Source: Pseudobdellovibrionaceae bacterium
GTDB taxonomy: Bacteria; Bdellovibrionota; Bdellovibrionia; Bdellovibrionales; Bdellovibrionaceae
Assembly: GCA_019637955.1 (NCBI GenBank)
Contig: JAHBUS010000011.1
Location: 1-64,000, forward strand
Reading direction: 5' to 3'
Length of the DNA: 64,000 nucleotides
The notes beneath the pieces were generated by a model. That model was given only the letters and a program-made list of their open reading frames with translations. It did not search any database and was not told the DNA's origin. Below, in pieces: positions 63,270-64,000 of the stretch. Within the stretch, counting starts at the first letter, position 1, and every line of letters begins with the position of its first letter. A program made the translations under genes and the position numbers.

Positions 63270-64000
63270 GTTGAAGCCTTCGTTGCGGGGTCAAACCGGC
63301 GTCACGCTCGTTGAGGTGCTGGTCGCCACGGCCGTTCTTTCTCTTTGTTTTTTGGCGGGAGCCACGGCTCTCTACGTTTCGGGCCGGATGGTCGCCACGG
63401 CGTCGACGAGTTTTGAAATGACGGGCGTCAGTTCGCAAGCGCTGGGCGCCGCCAATCAAGTTCTGCGCGACATCGGACCCGAGTCCAACCGTGGAGTTTG
63501 CCGCTTCATGAATACCAAGTCCATCACGGGCGGGATCGGCCGGATCGAAATGAATTTCGGCGATAAGTCCAGCAGCTCACTGGACGAGGATTGGGCGCGT
63601 GCTTTCCCGGAGAATTATTGGGAGCAATTCGAGTGCAAGGACACAGGCAATTTCAAGCGATGCTACCGTCCGAAGGAAGGTCTGCCAGGAGCCAACGATC
63701 AGATTCGTCTTCGCAAGCCCGAGGTGACCGTAGAGTTGATTCCGGTGCGTTCGCGTGCGAACAGCGGTGAGGCCTTCACTCCTCTGGAAATTGGTGGAGG
63801 AAGTAGTCTTTCGAGCCACATCAATGCGCGAGACGTTTCGATGCTGGTCTCGGTGACCACGCAATTTGATGACTCCGAACGCCCCGGCGAGCGCAAGAGT
63901 GAAAAGTCGTTCTCGCTCGCGTGGGTGGGAGAGTTCTCGTGCTACTACACCGTTTCGCCGACGAAAAAGCTTTTTCTCAATCCGTCGGGAATCGGCTCGG
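63259..64000 (+). CDS. Prepilin-like protein (3' end outside window)
   Basis: ATG 63259 follows CGGAGG at 63248-63253, and the frame stays open to the window end (at least 247 residues). The N-terminus carries a type III prepilin signal: basic leader, Gly before the mature start VTLVEVLVATAVLSLCF, Glu at +5. A PilW-type minor pilin is likely, working with the PilX-like protein encoded just before. The full domain layout is cut off by the window edge. Confidence 0.72.
   Translation, partial: MDHELKPSLRGQTGVTLVEVLVATAVLSLCFLAGATALYVSGRMVATASTSFEMTGVSSQALGAANQVLRDIGPESNRGVCRFMNTKSITGGIGRIEMNFGDKSSSSLDEDWARAFPENYWEQFECKDTGNFKRCYRPKEGLPGANDQIRLRKPEVTVELIPVRSRANSGEAFTPLEIGGGSSLSSHINARDVSMLVSVTTQFDDSERPGERKSEKSFSLAWVGEFSCYYTVSPTKKLFLNPSGIGS

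Overview
The window reads as chromosome from a GC-rich, Gram-negative member of the Bdellovibrionota (Bdellovibrio-like). The reasons are a modular fibre gene of the mosaic adhesive trimer type, a Glt/Agl-type gliding motility cluster with its own TolQ/TolR-like motor genes, a Kdo/LPS transport cluster, many small secreted proteins and lipoproteins without recognisable families, and two sigma-28 (FliA)-like promoters. The species and a predatory life-style are inferences. No rRNA, tRNA, CRISPR array, phage or insertion sequence was seen.

Left part (1-36 kb), mixed strands. The 3' end of a long fibre gene is followed by a proline-rich membrane protein and a convergent TonB-like gene. Next come a PilZ protein with a FliA-like promoter, a PIN-PhoH ATPase, a MaoC hydratase and a fused Dpp/Opp-type double ATPase. 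A minus-strand operon makes and uses lipoate (lipA, acyltransferase E2, lipoamide dehydrogenase E3, lipB) without an E1 gene. Then follow sfsA, a nitroreductase, two paralogous secreted proteins with CxxxxC repeats, a DsbA-like lipoprotein and a lytic transglycosylase. A probable FliA-driven operon carries an orphan CpaF-type ATPase, and after it come eno-ftsB and polA. A head-to-head inverted duplication of a two-gene cassette (3D-domain protein plus small secreted protein) and a FliL-like protein convergent with an FHA/sigma-54 activator complete this part.

Middle part (36-58 kb), all plus strand and mostly start/stop-overlapping: engB-kdsB-pyrG-kdsD-STAS-secreted protein, then a 625-base gene-free stretch, then kdsC, two outer-membrane barrels, three TPR proteins, a small CglF-like protein, a PglI/GltG-like FHA protein, TolQ/TolR/TolR-like motor proteins, a probable LptC-LptA fusion, lptB and rpoN. 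This arrangement couples Kdo supply, gliding machinery and LPS export.

The most unusual non-coding signal is in the gene-free stretch at 41773-42397. Two hairpin elements share a nearly identical core of 56-57 bases but sit on long perfect stems whose sequences are unrelated to each other. This looks like a repeat family in which stem pairing, not stem sequence, is kept.

Right end (58-64 kb): a divergent polyamine-type ABC transporter (potD / potABC), then two pseudopilin-like genes, the last cut by the window edge. Function calls rest on motif reading alone; no database search was run.
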